From: Poronia punctata
Lineage: Eukaryota > Ascomycota > Sordariomycetes > Xylariales > Xylariaceae
Direction: 5' to 3'
Assembly: GCA_022579005.1 (NCBI GenBank)
Contig: MU401481.1
Coordinates: forward strand, 62,001-126,000
DNA: 64,000 nucleotides
Part shown: positions 33,791 through 47,001 of the stretch, piece by piece
Layout: the number at the start of each line of letters is the position of its first letter
Numbering within the stretch: position 1 is the first letter of the stretch
The notes under the pieces: generated by a model
What the model was told of the DNA's origin: nothing
Database searches by the model: none
Seen by the model: only the letters and a program-made list of their open reading frames with translations
Program-made: the position numbers and the translations under genes

Positions 33791-36544
33791 TTAATCACCG
33801 TCATTATATTTGGTCCTCTTTCGTGGTGGGCTAGGCGAGTGAGACGGATCCCTCTTAGCCCGAGTGCGTCGTGGCGTAGGGCTACGACTACGGGACGGGG
33901 TGAATGACCGTGACCGTGACCGAGAATAACTCCGGCTCCGGCTCCGGCCACGACTAATAGACCTGGCACGACTCACGGAGCGGGGTCTGGCAGCGGCCGC
34001 CCGTGGGGGAAGTGGGCTGCGCGACCTATATCGTGGTGGCTCGGCGCCTCGCCTACCTTTCGGTGACGGACTGCGAGAGACATGTTTCGATTTCGAAGAA
34101 GGCGGCTCGCGCTTAATGTTGGGATTTCGTGGTGGCGTAACTGAACGTAGATTCTGGCGCCGAGGCGGACTCCGGGATCTGGATGAACTATATGACCGGG
34201 ACCGGGACCGCGAACGGGACAAAGAACGAGAGACGCTTCGGCTATAAGCTTGCCTACCACGGCGAGGTGGGCTTCGCGAGTATGAATCGTCCCTACGTCT
34301 TACAGGACTGCGTGAATACGAAGCCGGCCGTCGCCGCGGTGGGGGGCTACGAGATGCTCTATAAGAGCGAGATCGGGAACGAGATATGCTTCGACTGTAC
34401 GACCTCGCTCGTCCTTTCCTTGGCGGCGTTCGTGATAGGGAACGGCCACGATTCAGAGCCCGCCGAGGCGTTCTGGACAATGACCTTGATCTCGAACGAG
34501 ACCTTGAGAGCGACCGTGTTCGAGAACGAGACGAGTAAGATGAGCCGGTATATGAGGAATAACTGGACACCGAGTCCGTGTCCGAGTCTTGCGCAGCAGG
34601 TGCAGGGAGGGCAGGCTTGGGCATATTTGCCAGGTATTCTCGCATGTCTTCCGTCAGCACACCCATTCCGATACTCGTAAAGTAGTTGATCGAGAAGCGG
34701 ACGTTGCGGGCATTGTCGCGGGGGAAGAGGCCCTCGAAGCTCGCCCGCAGCGTTTCGTCTTTCATCCGAGCCTGTAGTTTAGGCATGCCCAGTTCCTCGG
34801 ATATCTCCTGGAACAAAATCTTGATAAAGATGCGGCTGGCAGAAGTCGTCTCATCTTCGTTTAGGTGAATGACGGACAATGCATGCCAACCAATGGCATC
34901 TGAACCAAACAAGTGACCAAAGAATCTCGCAATGTTGCGAAGCTGATTCGTATCGTGGCGGTGGATCGTTTCGTACTTGTTTTGGAAAGCTTGTTCGAAT
35001 AAGTCTGTCCATAACCTATTGAGCTTGGCAAATCGTTCTCCGATTAAACCGAAAAACTTGGTATACGTCTTCTCCTGGGCACAACATTCCACTACCATAG
35101 ATGGTAATTCTTGTTCCTGCCCGACGGGTAGGTTGATTTTCAGCAACTTGTGGACACCTTCTTCCGGATCCATAGAGCTCATGATCGTGAGGTATATGGT
35201 CTTCCTCAGATTGACCAGGTCAGTATTCGACTGGTCCTTGATCTCTATGGCCTTCTCTTGTTCGTCTTCCTCGTCGGAGCTCTCGTCTTCGTCATCGTCG
35301 TCATCATCCTCATCCTCGCTACCTTCACCCAAGATCTCGGCTCGCAGTCGCTTATAAGCAGCTTCATTCTCTTCCCATTCCGGGTCGAACTTGAAGATAT
35401 TTAACCCGTCTTCGACATCTAGGTTCGCGTCCAGTTCGACACGGTGAGTGATCTGGTCTTCTTCCTCGATCAAATCGAGCTCCTCTTTTATAGCCGGGTC
35501 GTCCTTGTACCCATCCTTGCGCACTTGGAACAGCACTTCAATCATGTACTGGGTTCGCTTGTCGATATCTGCCTCGTGTAGGATCGATCGAAATTGGTCG
35601 AAAACCGCGCGTGCTATTGACGGGCTCATGTCTTCTAGATGTTGGCCAACAGCCTTGGTAAGACCTACGGCGATTTCGACACTGTCGTCGGTGGGTTTTT
35701 GTAGTAGCAGGAGGAGTATTTGAGCGACTATCATCTCGTGTACGACCTGCTGGTTCACCAAATGAGCCAGGAATGTTGTGGACGAACTCGCCACGGCCCG
35801 GTCATTCCGTCGAAACGCTTTCCGGAATTGTATCACCAGCCGCTTTACCAGAAGTTCACCCACTTGGGGAAGTTTAGTGTTCACGATGGCAGCCATAGCG
35901 GCAAGTACTGGCGTGAATGGTAAAGAGGCCGCTTGTGCCTTCATTATGCTGCGGCAGAACAAGCCTGTGAAGGGGGCAGTTAGTAGTTATCCTTGGTAAG
36001 TCTTCTATATCTTGTCTGGGAAAACCTTACCTCTTCCCCTGATCAAGTTCTCCTGGAATAACTCCGGCACAATGTGTTTGATATTTCCGGTATTGACTTT
36101 ATTGATCAACCCATTGATTGACTTCTTAAGAGCATCCCAAGCCATACGTTGATACTCTTTGGACGTTTTATCGGTGATCTGCGCCTGGAGCGCTCGTAAT
36201 CTGGCCGGGGGGATATATACACCACCCGATCGCATGTTCAACAACTTTTCGTACTCGGCTTTAGCTGCCGCCTGCTTCTCTTCTTCCGTCGGCGGCTTGG
36301 GCGGAGAGCGTTGGCGAGGTGCTGGACGTCGGTCTCCATCACGGTCACGGTCACGGTCCCGGTCCCGGTCCCCGGATCGGTCGCGCGGGTATCGGCGGTC
36401 GTTCGAGGGTCTATATTTATCTCCACCTCCATCTCGATATCTAGGACGTTCGTCGCGGTCACGGTCGCGGCGTGGTGATCGAGGAAGTGGGACGGCGTTT
36501 GGCGACCGTTCGCCGAGATGAGACTTGGCTTCAACCTCTGCCAT
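33791..36544 (-). CDS. CWC22: Pre-mRNA splicing factor Cwc22
   Basis: This nuclear spliceosomal protein is needed for Prp2-driven activation and, in many eukaryotes, for exon junction complex loading through eIF4A3. Exons are 36544-36031 and 35964-33791, giving 895 residues. The 66-base intron (GTAAGG...TCACAG) has a consensus branch site, CTACTAAC. The N terminus is Arg/Asp-rich (RDRDRD repeats). The MIF4G domain then begins near [14 protein letters not shown] and continues across the splice junction ([18 protein letters not shown]). An acidic linker with Asp/Glu/Ser runs follows. The MA3 domain starts near [24 protein letters not shown]. The C-terminal third is an RS domain with dozens of SRSRSR repeats, well beyond the yeast protein, as in metazoan CWC22. 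The start is the only reasonable ATG. The next gene upstream is divergent. Confidence 0.96.
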
Positions 36545-37137
36545 GATGTATACTCAACGAACGCTATCTATATTATCCGTAGTTCAATTAAAATAGCGGC
36601 AGTATACCACCACAGCATATAGAAGAAAAGTGGCGTGGGGCGAAAATCAACGCCTGCCGTAGAAATCGGAAGCTGTTGATGATGGTAGATGATGATATTG
36701 TTTATGAACGTAACCTGAACGTTTTGAATAATGAGAAGGCGAGGCTGGCAAAGAAAGAGTGGAGAAGAAACCTTGCGGCAAAGACGTGATTCGTTTGATG
36801 CATGCCAAGACCCTTTCCGCCCCATTAGTCAAGCTAAACCACATATGCATAGTTAGAACTTAGCTCTGTCCCCCTGTGGCCCCTCGATATCCACTACGAG
36901 TACGTCGCGTCTTCCTATCGTGTTCAATTTACAAACTGCAGTCGACTGTATTTGCTACGTACTCGTACACGTATGAACCCAAAATCTCAAAGCCACATAT
37001 ATAGACTTTCGAGCGAGCGAGCCGCCAGCGAACCTCTCAACACCACTCTTTCAATTCACCAACGCTACAAGAGAACCTCGGATTATTTTACAACTTCTAC
37101 TATCAATTTAATTCAATAATACATAACCAATTCGACC
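36545..37137. promoter_or_regulatory. Shared divergent promoter region, CWC22/DPM2
   Basis: A 593-base gap separates the two divergent start codons. It should hold both promoters. I note TATATAGAC near 36998, about 140 bases before the DPM2 ATG, as a possible TATA-like element; this is a weak suggestion only. Confidence 0.45.
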
Positions 37138-37627
37138 ATGGTACGTGCAGTGCGCAATTGTTGTCCTCCCGTCCGATCCCAACTCCTCCTTGGCCCTTAC
37201 TTACCTACATTTTACTTGCGCCTTTAAAAAAAAAAACACTATGTATCTCTAATAACAAGTTGCGTGCACAGCTCGGAACTCTAGTCGGCCTCGCCATGCT
37301 CGTGGCCGCCACCGTCGTCTTCCTATACTACTCGATCTGGACGCTGGCAATGGTAAGTAAAACAAGAAACCACAACGATTTTTCTCTCTCAAGAGACCAA
37401 AAAAAAAAAAAAGGAAAACCCCTGACTGACACAATCAGCCATTCGTCGACTCCGATCACCCCCTGCACAGCTTTTTCCCTCCGCGCGAATGGGCCATCCG
37501 CATACCAGTCATCCTGATCTTGCTTGGTTCCGCCGTTGTCGGCTCCTTCCTCAGCGTCGTCATGATCCGGAGCAACAGGAAGAAGGCGGCCAAGGCCAAA
37601 GCAGCCGCCGCCAAGAAGAAGGCGTAA
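37138..37627 (+). CDS. DPM2: Dolichol-phosphate mannosyltransferase subunit 2 (Dpm2)
   Basis: This small ER-membrane regulatory subunit stabilises dolichol-phosphate mannose synthase and is needed for GPI anchors, N-glycans and O-mannosylation. I infer three coding exons: 37138-37140 (the ATG alone), 37272-37352 and 37439-37627, total 90 residues. The introns are GTACGT...TGCACAG (131 bases) and GTAAGT...AATCAG (86 bases). Two hydrophobic segments are clear, LVGLAMLVAATVVFLYYSIW and IPVILILLGSAVVGSFLSVV, linked by PFVDSDHPLHSFFPPREWAI, which fits the Dpm2 family. The tail is Lys/Ala-rich (KKAAKAKAAAAKKKA), giving a cytosolic basic end. Length matches the family (about 85-90). The three-base coding part of exon 1 is unusual but gives the only in-frame ATG before LGTLVG. 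Confidence 0.92.
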
Positions 37628-38353
37628 GGAGGCTGAAAATAGGGTCCGGGAGGCGACCTCCGTTTACGATGATAAGACAGGACGGAGATGGATCTTATGA
37701 AAAAAAAAAATGAAAAAAAGAACCATTCTTAATTTGGCATGTTAAGCGGGACTAGAGACGCAGGTTAATTGAAGGGAGGAGGGTAAAAATTTAAGACGGC
37801 TATATGCCAAAAACCTGTACGCCCCTGGGTCTGAACGTCTCGGTAACACGGATTTGGTCTCGACCGGCTCTACGCCTAGGTGAGGCAAGATATAAGGGTT
37901 AATATCATTGATACAATAGTACTATTCACGGCCATGATCTGTCTGCTGCAACTAGTCTACTGGATCTGAGGCTTCATTATCGTCACGTTACATGAGAATA
38001 GTATTGCTACACCCTTCTAATCGTAAAAGGGGGTGGGAAAAGATGACATGAGTGAGTGTCTAATCCGGTAACTTAGCACCTTAGCTGCTACCTACTTACT
38101 TGTAGCAGAACGCTATACAACATACATTTGCAGTAGTAATGCCTCGCTCCACCTATTGCTCCAACCCAAACATCTAAGCGGTCTAGATCGAGTTGGACAG
38201 GTTAAGCTAAGATACTTGAACGAGCTGATCGAAGTCTCAACCTCTCAATGAAGGGACCGGCGGCGTTCAACCGGACAAACAGACGCCCCAGGACATAACC
38301 GACCAACCGTAAACAACATGAATACAGTTACCGAGCCTTACCCAGCAATGAAA
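37628..38353. other. Convergent 3' intergenic region
   Basis: A 726-base gap separates DPM2 (+) and the BCAS3-like gene (-). It begins with the DPM2 3' UTR, including an A9 run near 37700. No frame is supported. Confidence 0.6.
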
Positions 38354-41300
38354 TCACACTCGCTGGTCAGCAAAGTCGAGCACTTCACAGTCATCCTCAA
38401 AGAAGCCATCATCATCGGCGTCGGTATCCCTGTTGCCGCCTCGTCGTCGCCGCGTGGTCACAACAATCTGCTCGTCATTATCGCCAACCTGTAGTACTCG
38501 TTCCATAGCCGAGACAGGTAGGGCTCTATGATCGTCCACGCTGCCACTGATGTCGTCCTCCAATGCCGCCGGCAAGCCGAGATCGAGCTTAACCATGGCA
38601 ATTGGTTGCCCAAAGGCCCATGCCTGGCTGGTGGCCGGTACAGTGGCGCGGGTCTTCTTACGCTTTGGCGCTACATCATCGAGAGTTGTCGAATCCATAC
38701 GCCGGATGATTGTAGATAAATCGCCATCACTGGTCCCACTGTCATACACGTGTAGTCCGACACGCCTATCGGTGTGAAACGGCTGGTAAGGTGCGTTCGA
38801 CTCGATTTCCGCCTGTGGTATTGCTACTTCGGGGCTAAGATCGAAATCGCCAGAAAGAGGCCGAGGGTGGAACACTAACGTATTGCCGCCGTCGTGGTCT
38901 GGATTAGAAAGATCGAGATCTTCAATCGGGTCGATCATTTGCTTGATCAGAGGTGCGAGCCAATCGTCCGGCAAGTCCCTTAACTTGAAGTCATTGTACT
39001 TGGGCCGTGATCGGTCCTTTCTCATGCTCGTATGCCGGTTTCTACTAGGGAACATCCTAACCAATCCATCGCCTAAGACGAAAAGTGTGTGGTGTCTCTT
39101 GCTAGCAACCCACATGGCGCAACATGGACCCGCCGGCATGTTTCTGAGAGGCAAACTTACTCGGTTCTCACCAGTATGGCGCAGTTGATTGATGGCAGTT
39201 CCGGCATTGCCTAAGGAGTGGCTAATCCCCGCAGCGATAACCTTCCCCCCGTAACCGGCGCGGTCCATGATGGTGGCTGCGCCCTGCGAGTTGGAGATGG
39301 TGCGCCGATGCGCGTTCAGTAACGGTCGCGTGGCCCCGTAAGCCGAGCTGAGCGCATTCGAGGCGATTGAGACAGCAGAAGTGGCAGAGGGTGTGTGTTC
39401 AGAGCCCCCATTAACGGGGTCGGGGACAGGGGCACGCCTGCGCGGTGGTGGCCAGGTGAAAGCGCCGGGCGGCATGTCTAACATATGCACAGTACCCCTT
39501 TCCGTCACCATCGCGGCTCGCTCTCCGTTAGGTTTGGTCCACGTAATGTCAACTATTCGCGCTACTGTCATGCGGGAAAACTGGGCAATTTGTCGGACCC
39601 GCGTCGGGTGGCCCTGACTCGCAATGGAGTTTTGAAGCGGTGATGACTTGGTATAATGAATCCGCATCAGGTCCCAAACCGTCTGCACATCTCCTTTACT
39701 ACTCGCGGTGAAAAGAGATAACCCGGTCGGAGAAAGAGATAGGAAGCTACATCCAAGTGGCGGCTTGAAAGTTGTGGTTGGATGGATGGTAGCGGAACTT
39801 GTCAGACCATGAAGGTCAATGATGGACACGAGGCCCGGCTCTTTCGTTACGGCTTGGCCCGAGACACCGTAGGTTGGTGGGAACTGTCCGGAATCAGACC
39901 GCCCAGGGTATGTCGACCCCCACGGCGGCGAGCCTACGTTCGAGTTCCTCGCAGGTGGCTGTTGCCCCGTCTTCCAGTAGTTGTTCCACAATTGCATGCC
40001 CTGCTTCCCAACCCAGCGCGCGCCGTGTATGAACTCCTGCGTTGTCTCCCTCATAATCCGATTCATGACTCCATCAGATATGGGTTGGTCGACCTCGGCG
40101 CTCTCGTTGGGAAGCACTGGAGATGTGAGCGTCGTTAAGCCGGGGGCCTTGCCCTCGATCGGCACCGGTATGAAGGCATTCAAGGCAATTTGCGACGATG
40201 CAGCCGGGGGGCAATATGCCAACCATCTGCCTTTGACCGAGACAATAGGCATCTGCTGCCGCTTTCTCCCTGCTACCGGGCTGGAGGTTCCTTCGTCTTC
40301 TGCGGTTGCGTCACTCTTGAGGGGTTGTTGCAAACTTGTCCACAGCTTGCCGACACAGCCAAAGCGATAGCCAGGCTCGTGGTCGTCTCTCAGTTGCCGA
40401 AACACCCAGCACTCGCCCGTTGTTCCAGAAGTTACGACAATATTCCCATCGTCGGCGCGAATCTGAAAAGCACCAGTTGGTTGCGGGCTCCGGAATACAG
40501 GGCTAGTCACAGAAGTCTTGATGGGTATTCTCGGCGCTTGAAGTAAGACATCGATGAGTGCGTTCGTCGTTAAGGAATATACCTCGACCGAAGTCTGGTA
40601 AGCCTCGATGACGGGCAAAGTCTTCCCGAGATTCTGATGCCGCTGGTTGCTGTCGGATTGCGGAGTATGAGTCCCGTCCAGCGGGGAAGTTGATTTGTGG
40701 TCGTACACAGTTTCTACCGTTATATCAGGCGTATTAAGAGGCGGCACCGGCCCATGAACCACTACAGCAACCAGAGGGAAAATGCCCAAAGGGTCCGGCG
40801 TGCTGGCCCAAGGAAGTATCTTTGCGTAGTGGACGCCACCTCGCAGGCCCTTCAGAGTCGCCAAGGGTTCTATGCCCCTCTTGTTGACACTGTAAATATC
40901 CATCCCCCCTTCGTAGCCCGCGAGTACAACGTTGGCACTTGCCGAGGCGTTGTTGGGCCGAGGGAGTGTGTCAAAGCCAAAATAGAACCCTCGTTCCCCA
41001 GCCTTCAAGCCGGTCTTGGGGTGTATGTCCAAATCAATATCTGGCGCACCGTAGAAGTGGGCTTGAGGTTGGTGAGGTAGAGGAGGGTTAGACCCGACTC
41101 GTGGGCCCCCAAAAGGCGAATGCATCGATCCTCTGCGCGCACTGGGAGGTGAAGATGCCTGAGAACGGAAATCACTAGCGGGATAGTGGTCCATCTGAAA
41201 ACTTAGGGGTCGTCGGATTCCCGCGGGCGGCGAGGCAGAGTAGGCATGACCGGCCAAATGCCTCTGCTGCTGTTGGTGAGCACCCCAACCGTAAGGCGCT

Positions 41301-41929
41301 CCTCTTGGATCTTCATATGACGATGGTAGCGTAGGTGGCGAATCACCCATGATACTAATCAAATTAGAGGGTGAGCCCGCAAGCGGTCCCATGGCTCTAG
41401 TCCAGTCAGCAGCACTCGGCGCAGTACTCGCAGAAATTGATGTTGCTGATGCAGCGTCTAGAAGAGGAGACGCAGTGGCCTGCCCGTTCGTTGGAATCGA
41501 GGCTGGCACAGCAGGTTTCAGATCTGGAGACTGCATCCAAGGAGACTCGGCCGGGGTAGAGCTGTCTTTACTGGCACTGCCAGCCCTAGAAAGATATCAA
41601 TATTGGACTCCAGAAGGGACCTAACCAGGGCTCCAAAGAAGACGGTCATCAAACATTCGTAGCCAAGGGTAGTCCCCAAAGCTATAAATGCGGGAAGGCC
41701 GCAGGTAGGACATAAGAGTCCGCAAAGGGGTCATATAAACTCACGAGAACTTGGCCCCATGCTTTGTCACCGCTGCAACAACACCACCGCTATCTTTGGC
41801 ATTCTTTTCCTTCTTCTTTGACCCTGGCAGTTTGCTTCCAGTAAGCTTTTGTTTTCCTCTCTGGCGAAGTTGATTCGGGATAGAAGGATCCGACGGCGGA
41901 GATGACTCGTGGGTTGACGAACCGGGCAT
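38354..41929 (-). CDS. BCAS3-like WD40 domain protein
   Basis: Two exons, 41929-41745 and 41585-38354, encode 1138 residues. The 159-base intron is GTGAGT...TTCTAG, and the junction codon TC|G restores the frame. The central part is a WD40-type propeller: FGFDTLP, VVLAGYEGGMDIYSVN, LRGGVHYAKILPW, FQIRADDGNIVVTSGTTGECWVF, then the BCAS3-type region FKPPLGCSFLSLSPTGLSLFTASSKGDVQTVWDL. In animals BCAS3 acts with PHAF1 at the phagophore and binds phosphoinositides; a similar role here is inference from family. The N-terminal 200 residues and the C-terminal tail (ending DDDGFFEDDCEVLDFADQRV) are disordered. The frame is open upstream to 41971 only with a GTG, so I take the ATG at 41929. No other intron is needed over 3.2 kb. 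Confidence 0.82.
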
Positions 41930-43690
41930 AGAGTGGCGGTAGAGTGGAGGCTGGGGCAGTCTCCTGCTCACCAGCAGAGGAGCTCAGTTACGAGCTCTAC
42001 TTGTTGTCGTCCGTCGTGTACAGCACCAGCCAACGGAGACAAACAACAGGTTCTAGCACAAAATCCAATGCGACCGGTATATAGAAAGACAGAGGCGGTG
42101 AAAATCGATTGTTGCTTAAGAACGAGGATGGTGAAGCGAGGCGCACGAGAGTCGGAAAGTCGTCAAGGGTTCGCGGGGGACAGAGGCAGAGAACGATAGT
42201 ATTAGGATACAGTCAACTAGGACACAGTTGACTATGTTTTACGTCTGTCTTTTGTTCTAAAAGAGTTATGGAAAGAAAGATATAAAACGATTCCACACAA
42301 GATAATGCCAGGTTTGAGAACCAAAGTAGAAGTAGGCAACTTGATAGTGAGGGAAGGGGGAAGTCCGGTAACCTAGGTTAGATGGTATGAATACATGTAT
42401 GTAGCTATCGTCGACATCGGGGGGTTGTATCAGAGTATCCAACAGAGTCACAGCGGGGCAGACGTGGACAGTATGTAGGTACCTCAGGCTAGCTGTCTTT
42501 GTGCATGAGATTAGGCAGGATGGGGCACTGGGCATTCGCACCGGGACAGGTCAGTTTAGGCCAAATTGGGTATCGACAAGGGGGATCTTGAGCTCAAGGG
42601 TCTACTTGTGAAGGCTAAGAGGTACTTGTTAACGTTAGGGGTGTACCTAATCCCTCCCTAAACTGACGTCTGTTAATCCCTGAGTACATCAGGTACCTGC
42701 ATCAACACCATCAACTTCTTGTTGAAGGGATAGAGCTGCGCTTTATCAGGTACATGGCATACTCGTACATATCTAGATATATATGGGCAGAATCTCTGTG
42801 TACAGCACCAAAATAGTACGTCGTGACCCCTTATGCACATCTATCTAGGTAAAGATGGCTAAAATGGGAACTTGGGGGGTGGCATGTGGGCAATGTTGGG
42901 ATGGACTCAGATGAGCGGAGATAGATAACCTAGTGCTGCATTCCGTTCAAAGTACCTATGGGTCTGAGCCCTGCTGACCTTCTCAGCCGCTCGCCTTTCA
43001 GTCAACAGTATCACTGTAGAACCTATTCCTACAAAGTTACCTACTATGATAGAGGAAAAGAAGAAGAAGTACCTCTTGATCTCGGGTTTGCCAAGCGATT
43101 GGTCATGCCGGGAAATTGTAGAAGGGGGGCATGGTTTATGTAAGTTAGTCACCTGGTATATGGCAATTGTTAATCCTGTTCTTGTATGAGGTCATGTGAG
43201 GACTGGGCAGTGTTTAACTATTATTAGCATCTGCCTCTATCGAGATATGCACTACTTATACATACACATAGAAGGGGTTGGATAAACTGCCTACACGTAC
43301 ACACTCCCATCTACTCTATACCAGGAAATGATTGATTGCTTCTTTCTCGCGCGATGTCGTGTTCTGTTAACAAAACACGATGACGTAGCAGACATTCTAC
43401 GTGGTTTCCTATAAGTAGGTAGGTTGCTAGGTTAGAGAAGAGCAGTTTGGTACTTTTGGCATGTCTCATATGAATGCGGCACAATAAAAAAGAAAGGAAA
43501 GGGGACAGACACACCTAGGTACTTCCCTAATTGCCCGCGAGTACAAACTCGGTGTTTCCCATATCATGTTGACAAACGGGCATTTATTACCCCTCTATGG
43601 ACTCATCGATAACATAGATTAAACTTGATGGGGGTCCTTTACATACATATCACACCTAAGGTAAAATCGGGACGATAGGTACCTCTAACC
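41930..43690. other. Intergenic region upstream of the BCAS3-like gene
   Basis: This holds the promoter and leader of the minus-strand BCAS3-like gene and then 1.5 kb up to the left target-site duplication of the DNA transposon. Text is rich in TACCT/AGGTA words. Short overlapping frames are not convincing. No gene is supported. Confidence 0.55.
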
Positions 43691-43693
43691 TTA

Positions 43694-43707
43694 GGGCCAG
43701 TTCGGCA
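43694..43707 (+). repeat. Left terminal inverted repeat
   Basis: GGGCCAGTTCGGCA, preceded by the TTA duplication. It is identical to the complement of 47020-47033. Confidence 0.9.
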
Positions 43708-43719
43708 ACCTATAAAAAT

Positions 43720-43737
43720 GCCTAGGAACTTTTAGCA
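43720..43737 (+). repeat. Left subterminal direct repeat
   Basis: GCCTAGGAACTTTTAGCA. It matches 47002-47019 in the same orientation with one A/G difference. It may be a transposase-binding motif. Confidence 0.8.
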
Positions 43738-46700
43738 AGAGTAGAGTTAGGTACTGTTTTTAACGCTAAAATATGCACTTTTTTTAATTTAGTATAGCAA
43801 AAACGCTAAAATCTACAATATATTGTTAAAAAGTAAGCAAAAATAATTTTTTTTATATTTTTAATACTTTTAGCATACGTTACTAAATTTAGCTGTTTAA
43901 TTAATTAAAAAAAAAGGGCGCTTAAATAAAAAAAAAAAAATGCTTAAAAACTTTTTACTTTTTAAAAGTGTAAAGTTTTTAAGCATGCTTTTTAAACTAT
44001 AATAACTTACTTTTTTTTCTTATTTTTAAGCAATACTTAGTATAGCAAACTATAATAAAAAAGCTGCTTTATTAGCTAAAGTTATTTAAGCTATAAAGTA
44101 ATTACTAGCTTAGTACTTTTTAGCTTAAAATGCTACTATTTAAAGGTTAAAAATAAAAGCATTTAAAAATAGTAGTAACTTTATAAAAAATTTTAACTTT
44201 TAAAAAAAAAAAGTTATAGCTAAAAACTTATTATTATATACTTATTATAGCATATTTTAAGCAAGCTTATAGCTAAATAAACTAACGTTTTTAATATTAG
44301 CTATATAAATAAATAAAAATATAACTTTTAAGTTTTTTAAATATATTAGCATTTATTAAAAGCTAATAATATTTTTATAAATTTATACTTAAAACAGTAC
44401 TTAAAAGTAAACAAGCTTAGTTTAAAAGCACTTAACTTTAACTATATATTATATTTTTAATAAGGTGCTAGCAATAATGCTAATATTTTATAATTATTTT
44501 ATAAAGCTTATAAATATAAACAATATAGCTAATAAAATTGCTAAAAATTTTAAAATATACTTATATTTTAAAAATTATATAAGCTTTATTAATAGCACTT
44601 TGCTATATATATATATATTAGCAGCGTAATAAAAAATATATTAATATTAAAAAAAATATATAGCTATAAATATGCTAGCAGTAATAAATTTAAATTATAT
44701 ATTTATATACGTTTTTAAAAAGCTTAAAAAGTTAATATATAATATAAAAGCAATAAGCTTTGCTAAAAAGCAAAGTAATTTTATAGCACTTAAAAAAAAA
44801 TACTATTTAGCAAACGCTAGCTTTAGCTAAAAAAAAGGTTATTTATGCTTATATTTTAAAGTACATTACTATTTTAAAAAATAAAGTGCTATAAATAAAC
44901 ACTTTAATTTAAAAAAAAAACTTTTTAATTTTTAATATAGTTTTTTATAAATTAGTATTAAAAAAGTTTTTAGCTTACTAAAACAGCATTTTAAAATTAT
45001 TTAAACGTTTATATTAAAATATAGCTTTAAAAAATAAACTTTTATTATATACACTATTATTATACTTTATAACTTTATTGCTGCTATAAACTATAAGCTT
45101 TTAATTAAATAAAATAAATTTAGTAATAATAAAGCGCTAAACAAAAGCTTAAAAAGTGCTAAATAGCTTTATAAAGCTATAATAATAACTTTTAACTTGC
45201 TTAAAGTATAAAAAGCTATAAATAATAACTTATTTAAAAAGTTTAAAAATAATATAATAAAAAAAATAAACTAATTTTAAAACAAAATAGCTTAGGTAAT
45301 ATAGCTAAATTATTATAAACGTACTAGCAAAAACTTAAAATAAAAGCTAAAAAAAGCAGCAAATATAAGTTATATAGTAGTTTTTTTAAAAAATTTAAGT
45401 ATAAGCAAAGTAAAGTTTTTTATAGCTAACTTTTTTATATATAAAATAAGTATAAATATATTAATTAAAAAAATTTTATATATATTAAAATATTAAACTT
45501 AGCAAATTTTTTATAGCTATTATAAATATTATAAAAATAACTATTTTTTTAGCTTATAATATTAATAGCATAGCTTTTTTATATTTTACTTTTAATATAA
45601 ATTTAGTACTTTTACTATATAAAACATATTTTTTAAAAATGCTTTAACGCTTTATATAATATATTTTTTTAAGTATATTTATATAATAGCGTTTATAAGC
45701 TTTTGTTTTTATTTTTTAGCACTTGCTATAGCTATTAGTATAGTTATAACTTACTTAATTTAATTAAGTATATATAGCTTATTTTTTAATATACTTTAAG
45801 CAGCTTTTTTATATTATTTAATACTTTTTAGTTTGCTTAATATTAAAATTAAAGTAGTAAAAGTATAAGTTTATAAGCATAGTATAGCTAGGTAAAGTAT
45901 TATAAAGCAAAAGCTTTTAGCTTTATAGTTAATATTATAAAGTATAAGTATATAAAAAATTGTTATAGCTTTATAAAATTAGCATACTGCTATAGCTAAC
46001 TTTTTAATAGCTATATTATTTTTATAAGCTTTTTTATATTAGGCCTATAATAGCATACTTTATAAACAAAGCTATTTATTATTTTTATTGCTTTTTATTT
46101 TAAAGTAGCGTTTTTAAAAAAACTTAAGTATAGTAAATTTACTTTTTAAATTTATATTAAAGCTAGTACTAAAATATTTAGTTTTTAAAATCTTTTAATA
46201 CATATTAAATATAATGCATTTTACTAAATATTTTATATTTAAAACATTATTAATAAAGCTAAGTATAAAAGCATATAAGCTAGATTTTATAAATTTATTT
46301 TTTATAAAGTTTTAAATAAGCTTATAGCTTTGCTTATTACTAATATTAAAGCGTTAAAAAGTTAACAAGCTATAGCGTTTAGCTTAGCAAAGCAATAAAA
46401 TAAATATTATAATAGCTTTAGTTGCTTAGCTATAAGCTTTTTTTGCTATTAATAATAAAGCTATTTATTTAAATATATTTTTATTATAAATATAGGTTTA
46501 TAGTAAGTAGCAGCTTATATTAACATACTTTTAAAGCTTTGCTTTTTAAAATTAAAAAAGTTAAATATTTATAAAAATAAGCTAGTTAATAATATATTAC
46601 TATATATTTTAACTAATATTTTATTACTAAAGTGCTATACTAGCTAGCTAATATATTTTAGCTTTTATTATTGCTAGCGCTAAAATTATTACTTTTAAAA

Positions 46701-47001
46701 GTAATAAGTTAAGTAATTTTGCTAAAAGCAATAATAATATTATATTAGCTTATTATAATAGCAGCAGTACTGCTTTTAAAATATGCTTTTATAGTACAAT
46801 AACTATTTAAAAATATAAAGAATACCTTATAAATTTAAATAAAAATTTATTTTTTTAAAAGTAAAATAAATATAAAAATATTATGCTAAAAACAATAAGC
46901 GTAAGTTAAACAGTACTTTAAAATACGTTAATTTATTAGCGTCGCGCTTTTACTATATTTAGTTAAAGAAAGTAAACACTAATGTATCAAAGTCACTTTC
47001 T

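Noticed and set aside
34183..34680. 165-codon plus-strand frame
   Set aside because: Antisense of the CWC22 RS-rich region; the repeat structure keeps several frames open.
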